The notes: a model not told the origin generated them from the sequence alone. Positions 46,527 to 59,719 are shown, numbered from the stretch's first letter. The stretch: 64,000 nucleotides of DNA from Omphalotus guepiniiformis (GCA_028554645.1 JAQOOI010000073.1:682001-746000), one strand, 5' to 3'. Made by a program: numbers and translations.

Positions 46527-48925
46527 ATGTCTGTGCCCGATGACAAGTCTGGCAATTGGCAGGACGCGAAAGAAGAAGAAGGAGCTGTTGAGCAAGGTGA
46601 GTGTTCGACGCGATTTGGGCAGCTTCGACAATGCATGCTTACGAAGGAATGGGTCATACTATAGCAGTGCATGTTTCGGCGTCTTCGACTCGGAAGATCA
46701 AGGTGGACAAAAATGGTGTTCCGTTAAGCCCACAGCCATCAGACAGCCCCGAAGATCCTTTGAGTCCGTTCATGACATGCGAATCCTTGCTATGAATAAC
46801 CGTATAAATATAAACTCATTCACATATATGTAGTGAATTGGCCCACAACGTATCGTGTACGTGTCTAATTCTGTTACGCATGACGAACGCCTTGCTAATA
46901 TGTCTTCCTATCATCTAGGTATTCGTCCTGCTTCAAGTCAGCTTACTCTCCGCAATCGGGACATTGAATCCTGCCATCATCAACCCAGCGTATGGCCAGC
47001 TCTCACAAGAATTTGGGGTCTCTCTCGTTACGGCATCCTACCAAACGTCAGTACTCAGTTCTCTCACTGGCGGCGGTAATTGCCCTTCTAAACTTATGCA
47101 CCTCCAAATAGAACTGTGGCAATTGCGGTATGCGGTATCGGGCCTTTCCTGTTCACTCCACTTGCGAATGTCTATGGACGAAGGCCAATCTACTTGTTAA
47201 CCACATTCATTGGTTTTGCTTCGGCCTTGGGGTGTGCGTATGTGGATAATTATAGCCAGCTTATTGGTGCTCGCATCGTTAACGGCATCTTTCCCATAGC
47301 GTGAGTAGTGTTTTCTCATAGGAATTTCTGAAAGCACTGAATTGATGTCTATGCAGCACTTCACTAGGTGTCGCCACGGTACGTTTGTTCTTCATGTGAA
47401 CCATGGAAAGACGCGTGATATAGCGAACGTTAGGTTACCGACATGTTCTGTCTTCATGAACGTGGTAGAGCACTTGGTGTCTATACAGTCCTAACCAGTT
47501 GAGTCATATCGTGAATAAATTCGTATTGTGAAAGCTAACCGTTCGCCTATCAGCTAATGGAGGTCATTTCGCTCCTATACCCGGTGGATTAATTGGCCAA
47601 TACCTAGGATGGCGGTGGATTTTCAAGTTCACGGCCATTTGTGATGGCTTTGCTCTGATCTTTCTACTTTTCTTTTTGCCCGAGACATTGTACATCCGTG
47701 ATTACGGGCCTGCGTCGCCACCATCACTCGACTCTAAAACAGAGGATTCAATGTCTGGGCTATCGCAGAGTGGTTTCGAGCGTCATGTGGATCGTCTGAA
47801 GTTTCGAGGAAGGTTTCCGGGGAGAAGATTAGATCTCTCGCAGTTTGTATGGCCGTATATCGAGATGATGCGTTATGTGAGTGCTCTTAATGAACAATGA
47901 AATCTGGTTCCTGAATACAGCTTGTGTCTCTAGCCTTCCGTATTATTTCCTGCCGTGTACTATGCGGTACAGGTATGTTATCCGCCTAAATCTTGCGTTG
48001 TATGCAACTGATATTTTTACGCATAGTTTGGCTTAGGAAGGTAGGAGACAAGTGCTTCATTGCTGCAATCAGTTAAACTCATGATACCAAAAGCATCTTG
48101 TCAGCCGTCACTGTCTCCCAAATCTTTACCGAGAAATACGGCTGGAACACAATGCAAATTGGTGTTGCCTATGGTGTTGCACTTCTTATTGGGAGTTTCT
48201 TGGGTGAGACGGCTGGTGGATGGGTCGTTGATTCCATAATGGTGCATTCAATTTCATTCTTATATACTCTTCGGGTGAACTGACCGCTTTCTACCCCTAT
48301 AGAATCGTGCCCGCCGACGGTGCCCTTCCGCGCCTAGTGAGATACGGCTTCAGGCTATATGGACAGGAGAGATACTTGTTCCCGTATGTCATTCTCTCCA
48401 TCTGTCTCGATGCGAATTGAGCATCTTACAGTTATAACTTCCTCTAGATTGGCCTCATACTCTATGGATTTAGCGTTCAATTCCGTACCCCTTGGATCGT
48501 ACCTCTTATTGGGATGGCCATCGCATGTTTCGGGGTACAGTGCATCACAACAGTACTGTAAGCCGTTCAAATGTTTCTATAAACACGAGTCTTCTCACAC
48601 GATACCCTCGTACACAGGTACACATATAGCACGGACTGTTATCGAGATAAATCAGCAGAAGTATCTCAAGTCTTCAATTTCATTAGGTGAGAGGCTTCGA
48701 GAAACCGTGAACGAGTTCATACTAACAATGGTTCCTTCCGGATACTGTAGACAAGAAATTGGTATGACTTTTGCATTCTATGCTATTCCGCTAGCTCAGG
48801 CAATGGGCGGATATCATTGGCTATTTCTCCTTTTTGCATGCTTAGGTAGTATCCTCGCATTCATTCCCATCCTGATCTTGATGTGGAAGGGAGAGTCAAT
48901 CCGGAGAATCGTGGATTCTCGATGA
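46527..48925 (+). CDS. MFS transporter, copy 2
   Basis: Complete paralogue of the transporter at 1-1415, on the opposite strand. The start at 46527 reads MSVPDDKSGNWQ, then KVDKNGVPLSPQPSDSPEDP as in copy 1. Twelve helices are expected; visible blocks: SLLSAIGTLNPAIINPAYG, GIGPFLFTPLANVYGRRPI, GIFPIA, PIPGGLIGQYLGWRWIF, FERHVDRLKFRGRFPGRRLD in the central loop, TVSQIFTEKYGWN, ETAGGWVVD, FRTPWIVPLIGM, and a C-terminus ending RIVDSR at 48925. The gene has about a dozen short introns. The donor after PEDP (near 46760) reads TTTGAGT where copy 1 has a canonical GTGAGT; only a weak GTCCGT a few bases on keeps the frame, adding one residue. It may be spliced inefficiently. Substrate unknown. Confidence 0.87.
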
Positions 48926-49142
48926 ATTGTTTGGTATCGCATGTGTTGTACAAAGCCTTCATTGGCTCTCCATCGACAAGCACTGCTCGAACGGATATTG
49001 ATGTGGAGCTAATCAACTATTGACAAAACATGGATAGCATATAGTATATTTGTTGTACGTGCAGCATATGAAACATAGATTAAGCAACATAGATTCTCAA
49101 AACCACTGAATCCTCCTCCTTCCTTCTCCAAAACAACACAAC

Positions 49143-52100
49143 TCAATCTTCTTCCCTGAACACCCTTCCCTCTCCGAAACCGAACAGATTTTCCTCATCA
49201 CTATCAGACAAATCGATCTCGTAATCATCCTCAATTTCCTCGTTCTTACGCGTAATGAGCGCCTTCAATCTAGCTATTGTGTCCTCCGCGTCGTCGACCG
49301 CTTGACGACGCATGGCTCTGTCGTAGCCTTGGGAATTAGGGTCAACATCCCACTTTATTTCCTTTCCACGCCATCCTCCGCCCCTATGCACATAGTTGAG
49401 GAACGAGCGCCAGAGAGGATCAAGTGATAAGACGTTGGGGTTCCCAATGATGACAAGCAGTGCTTGGGCTCGCGTTATCGCAACGTTGAAGCAAAAGTCG
49501 TTTAGAGTGAATATGATCGAACAAAAAGTAGGGACGTACCGTTGAACCGATGCGGGCTTGCAACAAAACCTAGCGTTCGCGTGATATCCGCGGTGATGAA
49601 TTCCGTACTGCTTCGTACAGTTGAAATGATGACTACACGACGTTCCTGGTGACGAAGATGTAGGATGTAAGTTTTGAGGTGACGAAGAGCAAATTCGAAC
49701 CACTGACCTGCCCCTGGAATTCCTCTACGCTGCCCACTTTGATGCCCCTTAGCCTGGGATCACGTTGGAAGGCAGTTAAAACTTTGATCCTCTGAGCGTG
49801 GTATGGGGTTATCACAGCAATATGCTCAGGACCTGCCCGATATATATTTCCGTCAGCACATATGAGAAACTGAAAATGGCAACCACATACGGATAGCATT
49901 CTTCCTCTCCGAGACCAGGGAAGAGCAGTATTTCTTCACAAGGGTAACTTCATCGATATTAAAGAATGACGGGGACGATTCCTCTCGTTGATCCTTCCCA
50001 ACAACACCATGGAAGATCAGAGGGAACTTCTTTGTAGGAAGATCGCTCGAGTTCTCGAGGCTGTTTGTCAATGCGGGATTCGCTGCGTATTGCAACTCAT
50101 TGTTGTAGAACTGCGCATTGGAGAAGGCCAGGATAGCTTTGTGCGATCTGAAGTTCTTCACCAGCTTTACAATTCTGCACGTAGAGAAAGAGAACGATAA
50201 GATACAGACAGAAATAATCAGCCTGGTAACTTACGTGACTCCCCGGCCACCTACCAGTGTGCCCTTGTCAAGACTATAGATAGGCCGGTCCATAAGCCGT
50301 GCTAAGTAGCTTGTCTTGAGGCCCAGGGCGGACGCCAAAGCAGAGTGTACTATGGGGCCCAACTGTTTGTTATCCCCTGCCAATATAACTCTTGTTTTCT
50401 CGTCCGCCAGTGTCTTCAACGGAACCATCACAGCAGGCTCCATGGCTTGACCAGCTTCATCAACAAAAATATGGGTATAGAATCCCTTTTTTATACCCAA
50501 ACCAGCTGGCACTCCTGCTGTGATGCACGTCGACACGACGACGCGGTATTTTCGCAGGTCCTCAACGAGCGGCATGGCAAAGACCTCATTACCGTTGATA
50601 ATGGAGAACTTACGAAGTGCCTCCGGCAACTCCGTGAGTTTTCGGGTGAGAGAGTTCAGACGAAGAACTTGCGAGGGTCCAAGGTCAACGAGACGTTGTG
50701 TAATCAGGTCGGCAGCGGAGTTGCTTGGTGCACAAGCAAGAATTCTGGCATCAGGGTCGTCTACCAAAAGTTGACGAATGGCTTCGATAATCGTGACGGT
50801 CTTCCCAGTTCCTGGCCTATGATACAATTCATGTCAGTGGAAGGGAGACATGGACATGATTAAGAAATACTGGCGGGCCAAAAACGATGAATGGCGCGCT
50901 TCCAGGCGGCAAGTTTTTGATAGCCGTCACCGTCTCCAGCTGCTCCGGATCCTCACCAACTCGGCGATTGATAGGTGTGATATCGTCAATGAGATTCTGA
51001 GATACTCGTCGCATATATTGAGCGTGTTCTGGCCCTGGGAACAACATTCGCGCGGGGTTATTTGAGTTCGTGATAGCGTCATGCATTCGTCGAAGAGAGA
51101 GGCGGTTCAAGACAAAGCGAACATCGAATACATTTCCTCGATATGTACTAAAAGTATCGTCAAAACGAAGAGAAACGTATTTCTCGTAGACTTGATGAAC
51201 ACGTCCCTGAAACCAGGTTTTGTCGGTGGCGTACTGTTGACGGACAAGGATGAAGTCTCCGACCAATACAGAAGGGCGTCCTTCCGCTAGCCCTTCGACT
51301 TTTAAACTGAGGAAGGCTTTTAATAACAGAAGATGTGCAATCTTGAGCAAAAGACGTACTTATAACGGGGATGGTTGGGTTCGAGGGTGACACCCTCCAT
51401 GGCATACACATCAAGGTCTTGTCTCATCAAAAGACAAAAAAAGAATTAACACTCCCAAAGACAACCTCAAGTTCAAGGGACGCACCTCATCTGTTCCTCT
51501 TCTAAATGAAGCATAACTTGGAAGCAAGAGCCGTAGGTCCTCGTGTTAAATTGGGAAGGCATTCGCATCTTGACCTGCGCAAAAATGTCCTTCCTCGACT
51601 GAGCACCACGTTTGTACAACAATTCAGTTAGCGCCTTCGGGACTTCGTACTCAGGCAATGCCGACTTCCATTTTGTCGGGGTCCAGGTAGCAGGCCGCAG
51701 GCTCCGCTTGATGGGCCCATCTAATTTCAACGGTATCCCTCTCTTCCGTCGAACATATGGTCCCTTGGCCTGCAACTGTTCGTGGTCGTCTTTGTCTCCC
51801 ACCGTCGCGGAGATTTTGCGGTGAATGACAAACCGGAATTTCCTTTTTTGATCCAAAAACAAAAGCTCAAGAGTGTCCTCGTATCGTCCAGCGAACGAAG
51901 GGTGAAAAGTAACCGTGAGTTGTCTTGGTCGCCCCGGGTTAATCCACGGCGATCCCACTACCGCGGCCGAGAACCTAAATGGAGAAGTTAAGCAAGCACA
52001 TTTCCTCAAGAAGAGATTGTTGATTGGAACATGCGGTGTTTATTTTGTACTTTGAATTAAAACTCACCGTTCTCCATGCTCGTCCTTTCTGGTTGACGAT

Positions 52101-52672
52101 AGCATTCTACACTTGTATAAAAGGAGCGGAGGAGGTGGTTGTTCGCATTCCCGCGTTATCACCAATTTGATCTGAGGTTCTTCCCCCTCATCTACAATCC
52201 CAAAATCCACGCCATCCAATCCCTCCACCGCGATGCCATGTTTATCGCGTTGTGCTTCTGCAAGCATAGTCGCCAGCCGCGCTTGTGTCCCATGAGCCTC
52301 AATATGCTCTTGAAGCTCTGACGCAGCAAAGTCCTTGCTGCAATGAGGACAGCGACTCGCTCCTGTCATGCCGAAAGAAGGACGTTCCCGTGTTCCCGTT
52401 CTACCCTCAGGACTGCGGGCTTCCTCCATCACAGGGAAACCCCTGGCACGACCTCTAGAACGAATTCTTGGACGAAGAGGCTTTCCAGCTATGACTTCTC
52501 GATGTCTTTTGCCTTGATAATGACTGGCATGATCGGAGATGGGAAGTACAAGACCACAACTACATTTCACAATGTCATGTCGTAGGTTACATGCTGATCC
52601 CCGTGTACAACCCTGTCTTTTCGAGATAGAATCAAAGCAGAACCTTGGATTGAGAGGCAGATCAGAGGACAT
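49143..52672 (-). CDS. SDE3/MOV10-like SF1 RNA helicase with N-terminal zinc fingers
   Basis: Superfamily 1 RNA helicase of the Upf1-like branch; SDE3/MOV10 homologues act in RNA silencing and transposon control. The start at 52672 opens with a CCCH-like finger (CFDSISKRQGCTRGSACNLRH), a second Cys/His motif (CSCGLVLP...HYQGKRH) and a C2H2 finger (CPHCSKDFAASELQEHIEAH). Then comes a beta-rich region (SPWINPGRPRQLTVTF) and the helicase core: Walker A GPGTGKT (around 50,810), FVDEAGQAM, GDNKQLGP, NFRSHKAIL, GSVEEFQGQ and FNVAITRAQALL. The acidic C-terminus ends at 49143. About nine introns, no lesion seen. It lies tail-to-tail with MFS copy 2, 217 bp apart. The zinc fingers suggest RNA binding; involvement in silencing is inferred from family. 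Confidence 0.9.
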
Positions 52673-53140
52673 GGTGGCGGTAGGAGTTCAAGGGGCTAGC
52701 GCTAGCGCTTGCGCTTCGAAATCGAGACGCAAACGCGTGTCTGCCCAAACCGACGTCGAACGCGTGTCGCCTATATAATTCAGCGTTGCTGTATGTAATT
52801 CTGAATTTCTCGGTTATTCAAGATAATATCGCAAATCAAGTTTCTGTACTAGTGACAAAGCTGGAATCGAAGTTCAAACGTTCCTCAACTCTTTTTTTGA
52901 ACACACGGCGCTTCAAAAATTCAATGGGTCACCTGTCATGGTTCTTGACATTTTTCTCTCTGACCAGTCAAAGTGGGGATTGCGGTATTAAAAGAACAAC
53001 ATATACAGAGCAGAATCCGAAGAAAATTTTATGAACATTGAAAAGAGTATGAAACCCGCGAACAACCAGCACAAGAAATAATTACGGATGGAATCGGAAG
53101 AAAGTGGTGACATGAAGGGGTAAAAAGTAAAAGGTACAGA

Positions 53141-55968
53141 TTAGAAATCGTACCCCTCAACTTTGAAGGTCTTCCCGTACTGCAAGTAGCTATCCAGGAT
53201 TTTCAAAATAGAATCAGGCAATCCCATACTGATGAGCGTGTAGGAAATTTTAGCATGTCCATGGATCTGCCCCAGTTTGAAGAAAGCCCGGGCAATTTGT
53301 GTCGGAAACTACGCAAACCCTCAGTTGACGTCTAGTGTAGAATAGTAGGGCACTCACAGTCATTTCAGTATAATCCGCCCACTGATACGCCGCCACTCTT
53401 ATCGCGGTTTGTATGCCTCGCTGAATATCACCTTCATCCGCATACATCTCCATCAGCTTTGCCCAAGGCTTTTGTGAGTAGCGAGGTGTGTCTAGGCAGC
53501 GTTGATATGCCTATATAGGGAGAGTAAGCATACAGCCCTTTGAAGTATTTATATCGGCATATACTCACTTCCTTCGCTTCCTCCTTGTGATGAAGTCTCA
53601 TTCCAAGATCACCAAGAATTTCCCATTCAAGTCCCGTTTTGCGGTACGCAACGTGTTGAGTCTTGAAGTGAGCAACCTCAGCACGGAAGATAGTCCATAC
53701 TCGGAGATCCTATCAAAACAGAGTATCATCAGCAGCATTCATCGGACAAGCAAACAAAGGCAGTACCTCATATAGTACCATGAAGAGGTTATCAAGCCAT
53801 CTCTCACACAACCTTTTGTTACTGAACGAGAATGACTCCGCTTGGCTATGAGGAAGAGGCGACAAAGCTTCGTTTTCCTTCTCATCACCATCCTCTCCAG
53901 CAGCAGCCTGGGCTGGCTTTTCCAGACCCGAAGTATCATTTCCATCCTCCGCATCAAACCCGTTAGTCTTTGCCTCACCAACCCCATTCGCAGCGGGAAC
54001 CACATCTCCCTCCTCGTCCAAATCCCGATCAGACTCGGTTGATATCCTGATAGTGGGTATACCAGCCAGGCTCGGATCCAGTCCAGTTTTGACCCCATTC
54101 GCCCCGTTCAAAGAATCAGATTTCCTCGGGCTATGCGGTGACACCATTCCTCTCGTAGACACATTGTCATCATCTCCGGCATTGATACGATCTGCTAGTG
54201 TCGTGTCGCCCGAAACCATAGAGTCGCGCACTGTCCCATCCTCGTGGATAACTTGATCACCACTGCTATTTTTTGAGACTTGCGCAATGTCCCCTTGGGC
54301 TTTTTGCATACGGTATTCCTCCTCCATAACAAATACATAGCTCCGTGTCTTGAGTAGTTCGTCCCATCCTATTTGAGATACAAGGCGGGTCAGGAGGGAA
54401 TAGGCCCGTGCCCATGTTCCACGCAATCCAGGGGCAGGTAGGCGGAGCAGGGCAGGATCGGCCTTTAACGGTGCGTCAGGGGTCACGCTGTCAGGGGCCA
54501 AGAAAAAAATGAACACACCTCATCATCCTCTGTCTTCATTCGGTCTGGAAGTATCTCTCCAATGGGCCGCTGGAACGGGAGATGTACCCTCGCTGGGGTC
54601 AAATTCCGGTGAACGTCTCGCCCGTTGAATGTGAACATAGGACAGGAGTTGAGCGTGAGAAGCGCGGATTCGTATTCTTTGAGATCAATCCAGCACTCGG
54701 TGAGTTTCTCCCAGGTCACGAACTCGCTTGGAGCGCAATTGACTGCTTGACGAGCTAATTTGACAGCCCAGTCGTGTTTCCCCTTCGATCGCAGGAGGTC
54801 ACATTGAGCATGTAGGAGTGTGTATGACTGTGGTGTTTGTTGTATGCATGAAGACATTATTTGAACTGCTTTGACTTCTTCGTCTGGTCAAGAATGTCAG
54901 CGTCAATGAGAAGACCAACAATTTTGTAGCACGCACTCATGCCTATGTAGCTTCTTGCCAACAAGCTTGCCACCTCCGGCTCTTTTGCAGTCAGTTTTTC
55001 AAAGAGATTCGCAGCTTGCTGGTATCGACCGCTATCGCCAAAATACTTCATGATACCAGCAGTCAGATGATTAGAAACGACTGTGGCAACTTGAATTTCG
55101 GGATCAGAGCCAACTTGCCATCCTAGGAGAACGAGTGAGCTACACATGGAAAGAAAAGTGTATCTAGTAACACACCCTTCATAAATAATGCTTCTGCAGC
55201 CTGCAAGAATCGAATTTCGCCTTCCGGACTGGTAATAGGGTCAAGTTTACGATAGGCATCAAGCCAGTACGTTGGGTCATCTGAATACAATATTGCACGT
55301 AAGAGAGCCGAAACATAAGTCTCTTGCCAGAGTTCGGGTGTTGCTTCATGTCTCTCCCCTCGCAAGTCTATCGCATACGCGTGTACCCCTCCAGGAATTT
55401 TAACGTCTACTCTTATATCAACACGTGAGAACGCATTGAAGCAGCTGAATTGAGGAGAGAAACGCTCTCAGCGGATGAAGTGTGCAACAAGCCCAAATTA
55501 CTCAGCAGTAGCAACCATTCTTTACTTTCCATGCAGAGCCTTTACTGAACCAAGCCGAGTTGTCTTCGATAGCATATGTTAAGGAGTTGATGTACGCTGC
55601 TAGCGAGGCAGAAGAGGAAGCATCTACGCCGGAGATATAGTGGTACGACCCGAGCTGTACCAGGATTAGACAATGATGTTACGACGCGAGTGAATCCACA
55701 TACATCCCGCTGCCCACTACGACCATTACTCTTGACGACATGGCATAAGTCCGGAGGTCCAAGTTCACGAAAAGTAGCTAGAAATCTCGCTTAGTATGGT
55801 CGAAATCCTGTTAGAATTGACTAACACAGTGCTTCCGTTCGGGCTGTTAACGACTCTCCTAGATCGACCTAGAAGACAATGAGTAGACATGAGAATAGAT
55901 ACCACAAGACTCACTTCAAAAAGCTCTGGGATGTCCTTGAATGACGATTCCGCCATTCCGAAGGACAA
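53141..55968 (-). CDS. ChAPs family protein (Bud7/Bch1-type exomer subunit)
   Basis: Chs5-Arf1-binding protein; in yeast these TPR proteins form the exomer coat that carries cargo such as chitin synthase from the trans-Golgi to the surface. Start at 55968 (MSFGMAESSFKDIPELF; a second ATG four codons on). Diagnostic blocks: RELGPPDLCHVVKSNG, LGSYHYISGVDASSSASLAAY, CFNAFSRVDIRVDVKIPGG, YAIDLRGERHEATPELWQE, TPQSYTLLHAQCDLLRSKG, TPDAPLKADPALLRLPAPGL, GTWARAYSLLTRLVSQIGWDELLKTRSYVFVMEEEY. A roughly 150-residue acidic/Ser-rich insert follows, then a C-terminal SYTLISMGLPDSILKILD ending at 53141. Introns are canonical where checked. It is divergent with the aminopeptidase gene (733 bp). Cargo in this fungus unknown. 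Confidence 0.9.
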
Positions 55969-56701
55969 GACGCTCTATCGACGAAGAAGTGTACCCTTCC
56001 AAAAAGGAAACTTCTTGCGATACACGTCGAGTTTGTGTCTGTTTGGTTTGAATGCTTTTGGTTTGGAACTCCCCAAAATGTTAGAGTTGCTTTTAGTACT
56101 CTCTGCTACTTGGCTCAACTTGACGCTCTGGAAATCTTTGCCCGGATGATTCGAATAAGGTCGTAGTCCTGGCGGCATGCCCTATTCCCGGATCTGGAAT
56201 AAAGCAAAGCGTCAAATGGAAGTTTTGATCACTTCAAGTTCCAGTGTGCCACTGATCCTGCCAATTATCTGGAGAAAAGCAGCATTTGTAGGGATGAGTA
56301 AATAACTCAATGTATACTAGGACACGCAATGGTTTAGAAGTCAAACGAGTCGAGAATTTGTTTTATAAAAGCACGGACTTATTCAATATTCAATTTGAAT
56401 GACAGCCGTGGCGAGAGCTTTGAAATCCATTAGTTTGACAGACAGTCTGCTCTCTTCCCCTTCAAAAGTCGATCCAGGTTGATGCCAAAGTAGTTCCAAA
56501 AGCCTTGTGGTCATACTGCGGCACTCAGGAGCTTGCTTCAAAAATCTCGTCTGCATAGATTACGGCAGAGTGACGATGAACCTGCAATTCCAATGTCACT
56601 GCTGCGTCAGGCTAGCACTAGCGCTTTGAGTGCTACAGCGTAGACAACGGTATCAAAGTGCTTCCCGCTTTCAGCAATTCTCAGCTGGGATTTTGGGTCT
56701 C

Positions 56702-59700
56702 ATGACCTTCAATCTCCCCATTCAGCTCTTCAGAAGAGCTCTCACCCCTCGATTTGGAGCACATTTTTCATCTCTCACTACTAGTACAATGGGCACCCAC
56801 ACCGTTAAAACTGGCGAAAGACTCGCAAGACTTCGAGAGTTGATGAAGAAGAAGGATGTCAATGTGTATGTTGTACCGAGTGAAGATCAGCGTGAGTGAT
56901 TGTGGTCTTGAAACTTGAATAAAGCCCACTGACTGATGACCTACGTGGTGTCTGTATAGATGGTAGCGAATATATCGCAAGTTGCGACGAGAGACGTGCT
57001 TTTATCTCTGGTTTTAACGGATCTGCAGGATGTGTATACCGTATTTCAACGTGATTAAGAGCACAGTTTTATTCAAACTACCATCGATTACATAGGATGT
57101 GCAGTCGTTACAGTCGACAAAGCCCTGATGTTCACCGATGGAAGATATTTCCTTCAAGCTGGGCAGCAACTCGACGAGTGAAAATCTATGTGTTGTCCAG
57201 TCGTTTGCTGCCCGCTAATGAGATCGTGCCAGGAATTGGACTTTGATGAAGCAGGGTCTTCCAGGTGAGTTTTTTTTCTACTTTTACAGTACATGATCTT
57301 AAGAGTATAATCTTCCAGACGTCCCTTCATGGCAGGAATATCTAACCAATGTCTGTTTACAAAGCCTTCCAAGCAAGTATTCTACTAACCTCCTCCAAGC
57401 ACCTAGGCGAATCCTCCCGTATCGGAATAGACGCAACACTCATCACTTCAAGCGATTCAACCACCCTCTCCCAATCTCTCCTCAAAAAGAAATCCTCGCT
57501 CGTCTCCATCTCTCCAAACCTAATCGACCAAATCTGGGCATCCGACCGTCCCCCTCGCACCAAGAACCCCGTTTTTCATCTAAATGAAACATATTCTGGA
57601 GAATCCCACACATCCAAACTCGAGCGGCTTCGTACAACCTTGACTTCCGAGAAGAAGAAGAATACGTCTACGCCAGTCCCTCAAGCGCTCGTTGTAACAG
57701 CCCTCGACGATATAGCGTGGTTATTCAACCTCCGCGGATCCGACATCTCTTATAACCCAGTGTTCTTCTCCTACTCCGTCGTTCATTTCAACGGCGACAA
57801 AGCGAAAGCTGTTCTCTTTTTACAACGCGATGGCATTGAAGAGCTCCAAGCAACGCTAGGAGATTCAGTCGAGATTCGCGCATATAATGAGATCTGGGAT
57901 TACTTGAAACAGTTGGGCGCTAATATCCGTGATGAAGCTAAAAGCAACGGTGTGGATCCACAGAAAGTCGTGTTGATTGCGGATAAAGCTAGTCTTGCTA
58001 TCGCGCAGGCTGTAGGAGAGGTATTTGCTCACCTTCACCAAGAAGCATTGGTCTTTGACGCCGCTTTTCTTTAGGACATAGTTTCAGCGATACCTTCACC
58101 TGTCGCTGCGCTTAAAGCAATCAAAAACTCCGTTGAGCTCGATGGATTCAGACAATCTCATATTCGAGATGGCGCTGCTTTGGCGAGGTACTTTGCGTGG
58201 TTGGAAGAGACGCTGATTCAAGGCCAAACGGAGATCACGGAGTGGGAAGGGGCTGAACAACTAGAAAAGTTTCGAAGGTGTGTAGACCATGGGTCCCTAT
58301 GATTCTCTTCACTGGATCTAATTCGCGAAGTGAGCTCCCGCTGTTCAAAGGCTTGAGCTTCGATACTATTTCTTCAACCGGTCCTAACGGAGGTGCGAAT
58401 CCATTTCGTGTGCCTTGATACTGGTTGTATGCTCACAGCTTTGTCTGACAAAGCTATCATACACTATTCTCCTGAACCGAATGACTGTGCCGTGATAAAA
58501 AAGGATCAAGTACGTCTCAGCGTCTCTTCACATCAACTCCCGACTGAATGCTCTGTAGATCTATCTCTGCGACTCCGGAGGTGCGCTGCCGTCCTTACTC
58601 GCTTGCCATCGTATACCCCTACTGATTCTTTTCTCGTCTTCAGCTCAATATCTTGATGGAACCACTGACGTTACTAGGACCTGGGTGAGTCTGTTTTCCC
58701 GAGGGTAAATCAAATATCAGTGTATTAATGGATGCCTGCTGGCATTTTGGTACACCGACCGACGAGGAAAGACGTACGAATACGCGGGTTTTACAAGGGC
58801 ATATCGCTATCGCCTCTGCGATCATACCAAATGGAACGACAGGTGAGCTGATACTCTGTTGATATTCGCTCATTGGGAAATTGACTACGCCTTTGGTAGG
58901 GTACATCATGTAAGGGTTCCTCGTTTACTCGCTTGGAAATGTGTTTTATAAACACTCATGAAATAGCGATTCGTGGGCGAGGAAAGCTTTATGGAAAGAT
59001 GGTCTCGGTGTGTGGTTTCTTAAGATGCAACTGAAATAGTAACTCACCGGTGTGATATTACAGACTTCCGGTTCGCATAATCCCCCCTTTCACCATGAAA
59101 CCACGCTCACTTTTCTTCCTCTCTTCGTAATGCAGACACAGCACAGGCCATGGCGTAGGCCATTTCCTTAACGTCCACGAAGGTCCGCACGGAATCGGGA
59201 CACGTATCTGTACGCGCCTTTCGCGCCTCTTCACCTGCATATGCTAACCTGAATCTGATAGCAACAAACGCTACCCCACTCAAAGCAGGCATGATCGTCA
59301 CCAACGAACCAGGATATTACGCAGATGGTAAATACGGCATTCGGATCGAGAACGTCATGCTCGTGAAGGAATGTAAAACTACAAAGTGGAATTTCGGAGA
59401 AAAGGGCTTTTTGAGTTTCGAGTCTGCTACGATGTATGTGTTTCTATTGTTTTTCCACCTCATGATCACATCCCTCATAACCTTGGTTATAGGTGTCCCA
59501 TTCAGACGAAACTGGTTGACCAATCCTTGTTGTCCATTGATGGTGAGTTGCGTTGTCGTTTCTTCATTTATAATGCTCATGGCGCCTGGTTTACCGTTTC
59601 TCACAGAGAAAGAATGGTTGAATGAGTATCATAAGGAGGTTTGGGAAAAGGTCTCTCCGCTTTTGGGGAATGATGAGAGGGCGTTGAGGTGGTTGGAGAG

Positions 59701-59719
59701 GGAGTGTACACCGATATGA
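56702..59719 (+). CDS. Xaa-Pro aminopeptidase P (M24B metallopeptidase)
   Basis: Removes N-terminal residues before proline; two-metal pita-bread enzyme. ATG at 56702 adds a basic, Ser/Thr-rich presequence ([16 protein letters not shown]) before a second ATG at 56789 ([19 protein letters not shown]), so mitochondrial and cytosolic forms are possible. Domain 1: [43 protein letters not shown]; domain 2: [16 protein letters not shown]; catalytic domain: [19 protein letters not shown] and HFGTPTDEE (Asp ligands), [21 protein letters not shown] (His), NEPGYY and [10 protein letters not shown] (Glu), ending at 59719. About 14 introns. Two are irregular: at GSAG/CAVV the frame-keeping junction lacks GT-AG and is flanked by repeat AGGATGTG, and before HFGTP the acceptor reads CTGG with no AG. 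The gene may be recently damaged or contain sequence errors. Confidence 0.88.
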
